A stretch of DNA of 64,000 nt from Daedaleopsis sinensis (taxonomy: Eukaryota > Basidiomycota > Agaricomycetes > Polyporales > Polyporaceae), in contig CM066306.1 of NCBI GenBank assembly GCA_033807695.1, positions 3,286,001 to 3,350,000 on the forward strand, in the 5' to 3' direction. The position numbers were made by a program, and so were the translations under genes. Within the stretch, counting starts at the first letter, position 1, and each line of letters begins with the position of its first letter. The notes beneath the pieces were generated by a model, which saw only the letters and a program-made list of their open reading frames with translations, was not told the origin of the DNA and did no database searches. Shown here one piece after another: positions 36,202-47,599 of this stretch.

Positions 36202-36874
36202 TATTGGGGGCTGAGACAAGACGAATAATGAACACGCCTGTCGGATCGATAGCATTTTTCTGAGCTCCCTCCTTAAATTTGATTTTCTAGTGCCGGCAGA
36301 GTAGCACCATGTAGGCACGTGTCACCAGGTGTCACCAGTGCTGTTCCGTCTGAGCAGCGAAAGGCTGCGAAACCGCCTATCTGCGAGGTTACGAGGTCAG
36401 ACGGACGGACAAGTCGAGTACAGTCGAGTACTCACTCTGAGCTGACCAGGATGTCCGCGACCGGCTCGGTCATCGGCACCGTCACCGCGCTGTCTGACGG
36501 CTTCGTCGTTGGAGGTGGTGGAATGTCGACTTAACCTGTTGAGCGAGCCGTCGGACGAGCCGTTCGTAGCCGGTAAGTAGTCGTGTAGAGTCTAGTCCAT
36601 TACACTCGTTCAACCCAATCCATTCACAACATGACAGCTAGCCTCGCAGCTTCAGACTGTGGAAGTTCTCCCCACTGCCCAGATGAGCTGGCAGGTGACT
36701 GCGACACGCCGTCTGCAACCTCAGGGTTGTCATATATGTACTCACTGCGGGTGTAGAAGGAAACTTGACTCACGCTCGGATCATTGTGCATACAGTGCTT
36801 TCCAGGAACGCTACCTACAGGCAGCAGTAGAACACTGTGGAAGTTAGCAGTGCTGTGATGCAGAGTCAGTACTA

Positions 36875-36965
36875 GGGACGCGTTGCTGGTGGCTGGTCTC
36901 CGTACTACTGTACAATAAGAACCTCATGGGCAAGTAGTGCGGGGAGCATCTGCCGAGAGATAATC
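36875..36965. repeat. dispersed repeat, copy 1
   Basis: Shares about 90-100 bp with the reverse complement of 56587-56696, including GCTGGTGGCTGGTCTCCGTA and AATAAGAACCTCATGGGCAA, with small indels. Confidence 0.75.
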
Positions 36966-37487
36966 TGCAGTCGATGTATGTATTGGCCAGGTGTTGGCCT
37001 AGTCATGCCGATCCACAATATTCGGCGCTGGTGGTGGTTTGCTAGAATGCCATCAGGCGTTAGGCGGTTGTTCCGTCCGATCATAGCGTCCGACGAATAC
37101 GGACGACTCACACAAGCCAGGCTTCTCCATGGGTCGTGAAGCGACTGAAGCCAAGCAGTATGTAGGCATCTAATTAGCAAGAATAGGTTGCAGACTCGGA
37201 GTAAAACAGAGGCACGCACTTGTCCCAAAGCGGATTTGTGGACTGAAGATGTCAACTATAAAATGCAAGGAACAGACACAGCTCGAGAGTGCGGTCTCAG
37301 ACTCTCGACCAAGCTCTTGGTGCTTGTCGAACGTTGCGTATCATGGGAACACGTAAATCCGCAGACGTTGATCTTGATATAAAATATGCTCTGAACTGCG
37401 ACCCTACTCACAAATTTGACTCCGTCGTACCCACACCAGTGACCAGCCTCGTAACAGCGGCAGCCCACCGCAAAGCCTCCCAACGCC

Positions 37488-37976
37488 ATGTCCATCCGTC
37501 TCGGACGCATCCTCCTCACCATCGTCGCCCTCGTCACCTCCTTCGGCGGCTACATCGCCGACTGGAACGACTCCCACATCTACAACCCCGTATGGACCGG
37601 ACACGCCAAGTTCCACAACGGGCAGACGATGAGCATGGGCCTCCTCCTCGGCTTCACCGCGCTGTGGTACCTCTACGCGCCCTCGCCCGCGAGCGCGCCC
37701 GCGCACGGGAAGACGCTCAGCGCGGAGGCCAAGGCGACGCGCAAGGCGGCCGCGACGGCGAACCTGCGCACGGCGGTGCTCCTCGATTCGCTCTACTGGA
37801 TCACGCAGGCGAGCGCGTACTTCTACCCGGGCGTCACCGCCTTTGACGTCCTCCCGGGCAAGGAGGACGAGGTGCAGGACCCGCTGCTGCAGGCGAAGCT
37901 GCAGGTGTCGCTGTTGTCGCTGACGGCGGTCGGGTGGTGGCTGGAGAACAGGCGGATCAAGAACGCGCACGCGTGA
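37488..37976 (+). CDS. small multi-pass membrane protein of unknown function
   Basis: Intronless frame of 162 aa with four hydrophobic segments at about residues 8-24, 48-66, 95-113 and 132-151. A conserved-looking GGYIADWNDSHIYNP follows the first segment and AKFHNGQTMSMG precedes the second. The C-terminus is short and basic (ENRRIKNAHA). It resembles small fungal membrane proteins that I recall as DUF6640, but this cannot be verified here. No catalytic motif is visible. Strong GC-rich codon use supports real coding. Confidence 0.7.
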   Translation: MSIRLGRILLTIVALVTSFGGYIADWNDSHIYNPVWTGHAKFHNGQTMSMGLLLGFTALWYLYAPSPASAPAHGKTLSAEAKATRKAAATANLRTAVLLDSLYWITQASAYFYPGVTAFDVLPGKEDEVQDPLLQAKLQVSLLSLTAVGWWLENRRIKNAHA

Positions 37977-38137
37977 GAGGCGGAGGCGTGAGGCAGCTTT
38001 GGTGCGAGGGGGGAGAGTGAGGACGAGGTGGTGACCATGGAAGAAGGAAAGGAGAGGGATCCGGAAAAGGAGGACGGGGCGCGCGCACCTGGTGGTCAAG
38101 CTGGTGCGCGGATGTCTCCGGCTCTGTAGCTCTGTCG

Positions 38138-38742
38138 ATGACCCCCACCTCCGACACCAAGTCGAAGGTCGTTACGACCTTCCTCGACCAGCCGACGTTC
38201 TCGTGCGCCCGATGTACTGCAGTCATTGTACGCGAACAGCACTCTGTTTACTCTCGCAGACCTCTTCTCAGCATTGAAACACTGGCAGGCCCTCCAGGAT
38301 GAACTCATCAGCAAGGCGTTCTCCGGACGGGACGGCCGTGGCTAGTGTGTGGCCTCCAGCTCAGAGTGTGTGCACGGGATTGACCGAGGACTCTGCACTG
38401 TGCAGTCTGATGCATTCCGCCGTTAACCTGAAGATGGGGAAGAAGGAAGATCGTTCGCTCTTGTGAGTTTGCAAGTCGAGCCCTCAGTCCTCGGGGATGC
38501 GAGATGTCATTGCAACAGGACCGGAGTGCACACTGTTGCGGATGTGTTCTGCATGGGCTGCAATGATCGCATGGGATGGTACTACCACAAGGCTTCTGAC
38601 CATACGCAGAAGTACAAGGAAGGTCTGTACCTCGAGGTTATCGCCGGTCACTCATTCATTCAAAGTGTTCGCAGGGAAATATCTTCTCGAACGCGAGAAA
38701 CTTGTCAAGGAGAACAAATGGACACTCGACGACGTCGAGTAG
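38138..38742 (+). CDS. Yippee-like zinc-binding protein
   Basis: Small conserved eukaryotic zinc-binding protein with a RIG-I C-terminal-domain/cereblon-like fold; the molecular role is poorly known, with some family members acting in the CTLH ubiquitin ligase. Five exons join in frame to 124 aa: 38138-38227, 38289-38344, 38406-38462, 38519-38622, 38675-38742. The two CxxC pairs are in FSCARC and FCMGC. Hallmarks ISKAFSGRDGRG, TGVHTVADVFC, KYKEGKYLLEREK and NKW are present. Length is the family norm. Convergent with ATG3. Confidence 0.92.
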
Positions 38743-39065
38743 TAGTCACGGTGCTCGTGTATCTTCAGGATGGCCATAGACTTGCCACTCACGAATTCTG
38801 TCACGTAATTCCTCCGGATATGTATATCACTCTGTACTATGATCACACGGATCCCCTTGTAACGTATTCAAATGCATGTGGAAGTTATACATTGTGTGGT
38901 TGACATAACAGTACAAAAGACTGGAAGCAAGATCTGCATAGGATCCCAGGTATCATTCCTTCTGTCTACGGGCCCCCTTCGAGTAAGATATCGCACCGCC
39001 TGCGTTGCTCAAGCCCAAGCCTTCAACCCCCTTCTGAGCTCTCAGACCTGGAGCGACCAGGGAGC

Positions 39066-40530
39066 TCAGAACGCAGTCGTCGAGTCGACCTCGATCGTCG
39101 GCACGATCGACGCGATGAATTTCAGGAACACGACGAGGTAGAAGTCGACGCGCATGCCTTCGATCTCGTCCTCGCCCCCAGCGGGCGCCTTGTCGTCCTT
39201 GCCGTTCCCGCTTGTCCGACGGAAGAGCCACTTCTTGCCCCCCGACTTTGCATCCTTGCCGGCGCCCCCCTTGCGTGCGGCCTGCTGCTCCTCGATCACG
39301 CCTTGGTTCATGCGCTCGATGACCTTCTTCATGACACTGGCGTGTTTACACGGGTGCACAGACGCGGCTTGGAGTGTGGCCGAATGCGGGAAGCCCTCGA
39401 TCGTGACGGTCTTGAACGCGTGATCTGCGGAGACGTCTTGGAAGATTTGTGAGGGGGTGAGGGTGGTGCCGTTCTGTGTGGATCGTTGAGGACTGCTGCG
39501 TTTGCAACGAATATTTGGACAGTAAATACCTCGTCGTAGCCAAGGAGCCAAATGCGGGGTGTCTGGTAGTACTTGTCGTACGTGATCATAACGTCGTACG
39601 TCCGCACTTGCAGCAGGTTCCCCTTCGCGACCTCCACTTCACTGTCACCCCCACACACCGTCAGAGCTGAACAGCACGACTCGTCACCGTCAACGGAAAC
39701 TCACCTTGCATCAGTTACAGGCGCCACCGTCTTGGGAGCAGCGGTCGCCTCGTCCTCCCCGTCCTCCAAATCTTCCTCCATATCCGGGATCTCGTCCATG
39801 TCCGGGATCTCTGCCGGCTCGCTCTTGGATCCCCCGATGTGGAGGCCACCCATTGCGCCCGCGACTTCCCCGTCCGCGTCATCGACGTCCGGGATGTCGT
39901 CGATCGTGCCAACATGCGCGGCCGAGTCGTGCGTAGCGGCCCGCCCAGCATGCGTCTCGACCCACTCCTCCTCCTTGCCCACCGCGCCGCCCTCCTTCGG
40001 GTCCGCAAAAGACAGCAGCCGCTCTGCGTCCTCGTCCGCATCCGTGTATGCAAGGGTACTCGCGCGCCGGAGGCACGGCACGCCCCGCGTGAGGAGGAAC
40101 TGCTTATCGGCGGGCAGGTAGTCGCGCGCCTTGGATGGGTCGCCCTTCTCCCTATTGGTGTGATCGGCTCGCGTCAGGAGTGCGAGGACAACGGAGACGT
40201 GCTGATATCATTTGGCGCACGCACCATGTCCAGACGGGGAACTTGTACGCCAGGAAATCGCCTGCGGCGACGAACTCCTCTGCGAAACGAGATTAACGCG
40301 GGGGAGGTACGGACGGGCGATCGCGGCGCACCTGGCGTTATCCGACCGTGCTCCTTGAATTTGCTCTCCTTCAGCACCTATTGAAACGTTAGCACCTCCT
40401 CGCACGGGTAAGTGACGGTGGCGTACTGGACTGAGATACTCCCGAACGGCCCAGTATTGTTGCTAGTCGCCCCACCGTGAGTCTCGAGCTGTGTATGCAC
40501 GCTATTGATACATACCTGTATCGTGTGCAT
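39066..40530 (-). CDS. ATG3: autophagy-related E2-like enzyme ATG3
   Basis: E2-like enzyme that conjugates Atg8 to phosphatidylethanolamine during autophagosome formation. Seven exons (5' to 3'): 40516-40530, 40427-40462, 40332-40377, 40225-40279, 39705-40151, 39530-39641, 39066-39473. They join in frame to 372 aa. The start [20 protein letters not shown] and [13 protein letters not shown] are typical. A long acidic insertion follows ([16 protein letters not shown] region), as in other ATG3 proteins. [15 protein letters not shown] leads to the catalytic cysteine in HPCKHASVM (about Cys279). The end, [15 protein letters not shown], matches the family. The first coding exon is 15 nt. Shares a 233-bp divergent promoter with the next gene. 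Confidence 0.95.
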
Positions 40531-40763
40531 GGCGTGAACTGTCGTGAGGAGGTGGTATTGTGGCAGGGGGTGGCCGTCGAGAAGAAGGAGCGGATTAAAT
40601 GGGGCGAGCAACACAACTCTCAAGCCCTAAAGCATCGATCTCAGCACGTGACCCAGAACCAGTCAATTGTGGTAAACCCTTTAAGGCAAGCGCCGTCGGC
40701 CCGCCATTCAGGGCGACGGCGGCAATTCCCTTTCTCAGAAAGCCCTCGTTTTGTCCTCCCACC

Positions 40764-42538
40764 ATGACTTTGGGTTCGCCGCCGTCTGCTGCAGGGCCCT
40801 CCCAGACCAATGCTTTTGCCTCTTCCTCTCAGAAACAGTCTAGCTCCTCTGGTACAACCACAACCGGTCCATCGGCGTCCACCGGTCCTTACACGAGCCA
40901 GTTCTCGGTGCAACCTCAAAATGCGACGCTCTCGTACTATGGTGCACCCCACGCCCCTGCCTTTGCCGTCGCCCCTCAACCTGGTGCTTCTTCACAGCCG
41001 CAAAGTTATCCTCCACAAACGAACTATCATATGCAGTCACTCCCGGGTGGAACACCCCAACCTCCCGCAGGGGCTTACCCGTACTATGGATACCCTCCGA
41101 ACGCCTGGGCGAACGCTTGGAATCAAGGGTCATATCAGTATCCTACAGGAGGAAACTACCCATATACCTACAATATACCACAATCTAGTCCTCCTTCCCG
41201 CCCCGTTGAGTCTGTAGCGGCCCCCAGACAGAAGCCGGATACTCCTAGTCCCTCACCACCGCCTTCCCATCCGGAGTACCACAAAGATTGGGATGCGGTC
41301 ATCAAGTCGTTCTTGTCGGCTGTGGGCTTTACCCAGGCTTTGAGAGGATTTGAGGCCGACATGGTCATACTGAATCATGAATGGGAGCGAAAAAAGGTCC
41401 CTTCTGCACTAGCCGAGCTCGTGAAGGATTTAATGGTACGTGGCCTCTTGACCATGCGCTGGTCTACGGATCGTGTGTATGACGTTGCATGAAGAAACTC
41501 GGTCAAGTGAAATCTGATGCAAGCGAGAGCGAAGCTGCGCGTGAACGTTCCCTTGATGAGCGTAAGCTTGACTATGTCCACTTAGCCAATGGGGCTCCGG
41601 CCCGTTCTCAGACTTCTGTAAGTCGTGAATTGTCAAGCTTCGATGTAAATCGCTGAACATCTCACTATGACTCTAGACAATGAAAGACATCTCCCGGTTT
41701 CTTGCCCAGAACCGCGCAAGGAACGATGCCTCCAATCGGAACGAGTTTCTGCTGTCTCTAGCCGAGAAACGTAGAAGGCTGAACGAGAATGGAGATGCGA
41801 CCGCGTCTCCCCCTCCGTCGTGTGCGCGGACAGATGCCAAGACGCAGAACAGGGACCTCCAGATGAAGTATGATATCGCAAAGAACGAGGATGGACCAAT
41901 TCGACGGACTATGAAAACTGTTGCATCTCAGGGGGCCGATGCCACGAAGGCTGCCGCGAACACTGTAAACGCGCTCACCGACGCTCACGACTACCCGAGT
42001 GCGGAGCGGTACCCCGCTTTGGACGAACGATTGCAGAATATCGAGAAACACCTCGCTGTCCGATATGGTCAGTGCGTCCTCCGCTCAACGTCTCCGAAGT
42101 CTCACACGCGCTCTTCAGTGCCGTTGCCTCCGCGATCGTTGCTCGACCGACTCAAGTTCCTTGAGGACCATCTCATCCATCTAGAGAGAGAATACCCACC
42201 TTGGGCGGCCCTCCACTTCAACCAGCCGAACCGTGGTGTACGTGTCCTCCATGCGCACCGTGTTGACTGCCTGCTAACGCGACCGTCGCCAGTGGCCTCC
42301 TCCTCCACGCGCAACCCCGATCATCGTCCCTTCACACCTTACTTCTACAGCGACTCGAGACTCTCAACTATCCGCGAGCGCCGATGCCCTTCCTGACGAG
42401 CCCCAGGAAGGCAATGTATCGAAGGCGAAGGGGAAACAGGCCCGGACGACCCAGTCTAGCTTACACAGGGCTGTCTTGGAGAGACTCGAGGTGCAGAAAG
42501 CTATGAAAGATCTTGCCGGACCTTCTTCGGAGGGTTGA
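40764..42538 (+). CDS. MAP3K12-binding inhibitory protein-like (tentative)
   Basis: Five exons join in frame to 516 aa: 40764-41435, 41495-41617, 41677-42067, 42119-42237, 42293-42538. The start CACCATGAC has a good context. The N-terminal ~200 residues are Pro/Gln/Tyr/Ser-rich (prion-like composition). A helical block (KDWDAVIKSFLSAVGFTQAL) follows. Near the end LDRLKFLEDHLIHLEREYPP then WAALHFNQPNRGWPPPP is the most conserved-looking part. I associate that block with fungal proteins annotated as MBIP homologues, a coiled-coil subunit of a histone acetyltransferase complex in animals. The name is tentative; coding status is firm. Confidence 0.7.
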
Positions 42539-42864
42539 ACATTGAGCAAAGTGTGTGCGTGTTAGCCATCGCCCAATAACTGTCTCTTACAAGTTAAGGG
42601 TACAGTATGAAGCAGGGTGCTCATCCATGACACCCTCTGATTCTCATCGCGCTAGTGCCGGGGTCCCTCCTTGGACGACCCAGACCTGGTCAACGCAAAG
42701 ATCGCGCACAGGCTCTGCTGCTTCACATCTTGTACTGGCGCTGCATGATCATCTTATGGTAACACGGAACCGCCGTTCTGCGGTCAAAGGATCATGACAC
42801 TCGCTCGCAAGAAGCCCTCACTTTTGCAAGCCGGTTCCCACTGACATACACCTCAACTTCTAAC

Positions 42865-42920
42865 AGACGCACAGGTAGGCTCTGGACGCACAAGTAGGCT
42901 CTCAACGCATAGGTAAGACT
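42865..42920. repeat. three-copy ~18-bp imperfect tandem repeat
   Basis: Copies at 42865-42883, 42884-42903 and 42904-42920 vary around ACGCACAGGTAGGCTCT. Confidence 0.7.
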
Positions 42921-43856
42921 TGTATTTCTGACACGATTGTATTTCCAGCAAGCTATACCACCAGGCTATGATCACGCTCACACGGTCAGTTACTGTTCGG
43001 ACACTTCGGTACTCGAGATGCCGGTAAAACGATGCTTAACTGTCACACAGTACAGTTTTCCCGCCTAGTGGCAACAGCCACTGTCATTCGCAGCCAATTC
43101 GCAGCTCTAGCATTCGCCGCGGTATCAGCGCTCAGATATCAGAACCGACCCCAGAACAGCCATGCCTCGACTGCGACCCAGGGTCAACGTGTCTACTGGC
43201 AGGCAAAATTACCGCTAAGATTATCATCGAAGGTGACCGGCATCAATTGGATGTCAGTCTGGATACAGAAGCGTTCCCAGGTTGTTGCAACCGTTGCAAT
43301 AGTGCGCGGCACGGACTATTCACCGGTGAGTTGTTGTAGTCTCTACGCCGGATGATGTTACCTGACACCCGGAGTCCAGCAGGCCGCAGTAACCCCAATC
43401 CACGGAGCTAGACACCTTGAACATCGTGTCGGTGAGAACATCAATGCCTGTCAATTCTGACCACAGGAACGGAGGAGACAGCCTGGACTTGTCAAGGTAG
43501 GTGCGTTCAGCCGTCCGTAAAGCACAGGTTGTAGCTAAACGTGATGTGCAGCTCGTTACCACAACTACTCATGCGGAGGGACAATGCGACACTTTGGCAC
43601 ACACCAGACACTATAAATTGTACCTGACGTACCAGAATATCCCGCGTCTATAACACAACTCGAGCTTCGCCGCATTCCAGTCAAGATCTGATTGGATCAT
43701 GTATCCCAGCCTGCCAGTGTCAGACTGAGACTGACGGCGACCCCCAGACAACGGGGCGACTCCCAGGCTTGGAGGGTATTTTTACACGCCGCATGGCTGT
43801 GGGTGGCCGAGGGGGTGTTGAACAACGAGGCTGTCAACGTTACCTCGTCCTGACGC

Positions 43857-43863
43857 TATATAA
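43857..43863 (+). promoter_or_regulatory. TATA box of the cupredoxin gene
   Basis: TATATAA, about 104 bp upstream of the ATG at 43967, followed by a C/T-rich leader. Confidence 0.6.
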
Positions 43864-43966
43864 CCTTCCGTGCACCTACCCGGTGGACCTACCCAGGTCC
43901 TGTTCATCTTGTCCTTTCACCCTCTTCCTCATCGGCCAGTCCGGAAACCTTTCCCTGTTGCCCAAG

Positions 43967-44900
43967 ATGCGCTCCGCTTCCGTTGCCTCTGTCCTTGCTC
44001 TGGCGTCCGTGGCACTCGCCCAAGACCAAACGGTACGTCCTAGGTAGCCCTCGCTATATTGGCTCATGCTGACTCTGTGTCTCTCGATAGGTCATGGTCG
44101 GGCAAGGTGGTCTCATGTTCACTCCCCAGTTCATCACTGCCCACAACGGCTCCGTCATCACCTTCATGTTCGCTGCAGCCAACCATTCAGTAGCCGAGTC
44201 GTCGTTCGTTACTCCTTGCGAACCTCTCGAGGGTGGCTTTAATTCCGGCTTTGTTCCCTTCACTGCCGAGCCCGGCGTCTGGAACCTGACCGTCACCGAC
44301 GACACCAAACGTAAGCATTTTACGTGTCTATCTAGTCCAAAACACCTCATTTATCGCTCATATCAATGACAGCTATCTGGTTCTATTGCCCACAGCAAGC
44401 CAAAGCACCGGCCCACTGCACGGCAGGCATGGTTGGGTACGTCTACCCATAGCACCTGCAGACCATCTATGTTAACGTGTTTACGTGTCGGTAGTGCGAT
44501 CAACGGCGCGGTGACGGGTAAGGACGTCAACTCGTTCGTCGCGGCCGCGAAGGCAGCGACAACCATCATCGAGCCCAGCACCGTCCTGACCGGCGTCGGC
44601 GCGTTCGCTACGCTTGCGCCCACCACGATCGCCACCAGCCCTGCGGGTGCCAGCGACACTCAAGCTTCCACTGCGACGAATAGTAGTCCCGCTGGATCCG
44701 CACCCCCCGACACCAGTGCAGCCTCCAATACTGGCGCGGGGAGTGCGCCCTCCCAGACAGCTGGTAGCGGCTCACCCTCCGATGCTAGTACTACTACTCC
44801 TACCGCTAGTCCGAGCAACAACAACAACGCCGCGGGTACCACTCGAGTCAATGGCTTCTACGCACTCCTCGCCGCCGCACTAGGTGTTGCAATTCTCTGA
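43967..44900 (+). CDS. secreted serine-rich cupredoxin-like protein, probably GPI-anchored
   Basis: Four exons join in frame to 251 aa: 43967-44032, 44091-44310, 44373-44436, 44495-44900. A signal peptide ends at about ALAQ (residues 1-19). The plastocyanin-like domain keeps all four type 1 copper ligands by pattern: His in AANHSVAESSF, Cys in IWFYCP, His in PAHC and Met in TAGM. A Ser/Thr/Pro-rich stalk (many ATT, SSP, TSAASN units) leads to a hydrophobic C-terminus (FYALLAAALGVAIL), consistent with a GPI anchor. Similar basidiomycete proteins are called extracellular serine-rich proteins; the physiological role is unclear. Confidence 0.88.
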
Positions 44901-45527
44901 GGTTGGAAACTGGTCGAGGATTGACGGGGATGGGAAGCACCACAAAATGCTGTCCGCTCACGGGGCCTTGGTATGAACACATTGGACTCTTCACTGGGCT
45001 GTTATCGTGTACAGACTTGCTACAGCATCCGTAATTGCATTCTTCTACGAGACCTTCGCATTGAGAGACATACAGACATGTGTTAAGATCTATGCCACGG
45101 AGGACCCTCCAAACACACCGATGAGGCAGAGCAAAATGTACGGTGTGACTTACTACTACTTGCAAAGCAAAGTTAAATGTCCCGGGGCGCGACTAATTTT
45201 ATTTAAGGAAAATGCCGATCCGTGGGCCATTGATCCGGTTGAAGATTTCGTTGGCATCCCTCACGGACGCGGAGTATTCGCGCTTTCGAATGCGCTCTGT
45301 TGCGAGTCTGTAAGCTGTCAGCAGCGCGATTCATGGCTGAGATTGTGAGGTGAGACTCACCAAAATGCGTCCACGACCTGCTAGACGGACTGGTACGGTG
45401 AACGGCGAGGTATACGTGCTTATACAGGCCGCGTTTGTGTGCTACACAGTTGAGGGGCGCGCTGAAAGGTTGTAGTCGCGGGGCGCGGACCAGACACAGG
45501 CTCCGGAGGTAATAGCTTGCTTTATAT
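44901..45527. other. convergent intergenic region
   Basis: 630 bp between the cupredoxin gene and PP6. No gene or repeat recognised. Confidence 0.5.
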
Positions 45528-47277
45528 CTACACAAAGTACGGCATGTTCCCCTGCGCCCGCAGCCATGCGTCAGCAGCCACCTACCGGCACCAAACCAAC
45601 GCCTACACTCACCATCTTCCTCGTCTTCTGCATCCCCTTGTCCCGCTCGTTTTCAGGGGCGGCGTCGTACACGGTGAACGAGCGCGTCCCGTCGTCCCGA
45701 ATCGTCAGTATCGACGCCATGTTCCCGCAGCGGTAGCAGTAGTTCGGGGCGGACCACACGGTGACGAGCTGGTCGTCGAACATATACTTGTAGCCCTCTT
45801 GCACAAGCTGGTGCGCGCGCGCGATCAGGCGCAGCGAGTTCACGTGGTTAAACTGGGCGCAGTCAGCAGTCAGCGGGGGCGCGACGACGGTCCCGGATAC
45901 GGATAGGGACAGTGGGACAGGGACGGGGACGTACCTCTTGTGTGACGCTGCCCCCGAAGAGCCACCCGGCGCCGCGCGGGCTGACGGCCCAGTTATCAAT
46001 GTCGTCCGGGTCTGACCACATGAGATCTGCGGGGGCGACGTGAGTGTATGCATGCTGGTGTGACGCGAGCACTGCTGACCGCAAAATGCGCCCTCGTGTG
46101 GGATCTCTTGCGCCCTCGAGAGCACGCGGATCTGGTCCAGCGTGCGAATATCTGGGGACAGACCGCCGTGTACGCAGAGTGTCTCGCCGTCGATGATCTG
46201 CACGGGGAGGATGAACGCTTGACACCGGGCTTCCGGACGGGACACGTACCGCCGCCAGATTGAGATAGTCGAAGACGCTGCAGCACGCTTTCCACACTTG
46301 TGCCGACCCGTACTTCTGCTGGCATTCGTCTGCTGTGTCGTCAGCGCGTGCGCCTTATGATAGCACGAACACAGACATGACGTGCAAGGCCATTGGCCAA
46401 ACTCAAGGGCTCGAGACATTTCGGCTAGATTCCTAGAAATGTCACAAGGCAGGAAGTTCATCAATTTCGAACGATCTCCCGGTCTGAGAATGAGTTGTTG
46501 GAAAGGTAACTCAGTCCTGCGACCGGAGAGTGTTTTGACAATTGTCCAACAGTCTTCGTATCCTATTGCGATGTGGCAGGTTACAAACAGGATACAAAGA
46601 CCATCAAGACACTGTCCGGCCATTGGGCCTGGTTACCTGTCCAACCTCCGATTCAAAGAATGGGAAACTGTTCCAAAACGACGAAAGTACTGGCACCAGT
46701 TGGAGATTCTGAGAAATCGGCTGCTCATGTTCCAACCGATTTCCCCAGAATCTTCGAATCCTTGAAATCAGCCATTGCACTTCGTGAGACGCACCATAGA
46801 AACCATACACCTGTGTGATCTGCCTGCTCTCGTGGTTCCCTCGCAACAGCGTCACCTTGTCCGGGTACCTGACGCGATAGCTCAGCAGTCACGACGGGGC
46901 AAGGCGCGGGATGTCTGACTTCGCCTTCAAGACGAGGAGCAGCGAGACGGTCTCGAGGCTGTAGTGCCCGCGATCGACGAAGTCGCCCTGCAGCCCGGCT
47001 GAGCAGCTCTCTCGGAGGAAACGCAAGGGTGCATGCGTGCCATGAAGATATAGCTCGTCTCCGGGACCATCCCTCCCTTCCTCAGCAGCTCGAGCAGGTC
47101 CCAGAACTGGCCGTGGATGTCGCCGCAGATGGTGACCGGGCTAGAGACAGGCTGAATGTTCGACTCCTCGAGCAGAATGGAACGGACATGCTCGCAGAGA
47201 ATCTTCATGTCGGGCTCGGGGAGATGTTGGCAATCCATGAGCAAGGAGAGCCATCTGTCCGGGTCGAAAGCGGTCAT
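45528..47277 (-). CDS. SIT4: serine/threonine protein phosphatase PP6 catalytic subunit (SIT4 type)
   Basis: PPP-family metallophosphatase acting in cell-cycle and TOR signalling. Eight exons (5' to 3'): 47041-47277, 46920-46987, 46795-46868, 46250-46329, 46080-46197, 45935-46026, 45613-45852, 45528-45551. They join in frame to 310 aa. Metal and catalytic motifs [13 protein letters not shown] and RGNHE are intact, as are [18 protein letters not shown] [11 protein letters not shown] and [12 protein letters not shown]. The last residues are PYFV rather than the usual PYFL that is carboxymethylated in PP2A-like enzymes. [13 protein letters not shown] and the N-terminal [11 protein letters not shown] favour PP6 over PP2A or PP4. 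Intron 1 has a GC donor, and intron 3 is 465 nt. Confidence 0.93.
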
Positions 47278-47599
47278 GTTCGAGAGCTGTTTCGTCGGAT
47301 ACGGAGATGATATGGCAATTAGAGAGTACAATATAGAGCATACAAGAGGAGTAGCTCAACGAGAACGACAGTACTGGGGAGTCGGGACGGGGGAGGGAGT
47401 GAAGTCGGAGACGCCGGGGGCCCCGACGACAGCTCCGAAGCCCTCTTGCACAACCTCCATGGCCATCTTTTTCCACTACGGCTTGCGTCTTCGGACGATT
47501 TCGACAACGTCCTACGCTCACGTAGCGTCCTTGCTCTGTGCATTCACGCTGTCCTCGACTTTGACGTTCACACATCTGCGCGACGTCCATTAAGTAGCA
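47278..47599. promoter_or_regulatory. divergent promoter region, PP6 / alpha-beta hydrolase
   Basis: 322 bp between two divergently transcribed start codons. No clear TATA box seen. Confidence 0.45.

Larger units (their letters stand above)
35689..37487. other. repeat-bearing intergenic region
   Basis: 1.8 kb without a gene. Holds the MITE at 35821-36201 and a dispersed repeat copy at 36875-36965. Confidence 0.6.
42539..43966. other. intergenic
   Basis: 1.4 kb without a convincing gene. A small imperfect tandem repeat at 42865-42920 (core GACGCACAGGTAGGCTCT) and the cupredoxin TATA box are the only features seen. Confidence 0.55.
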
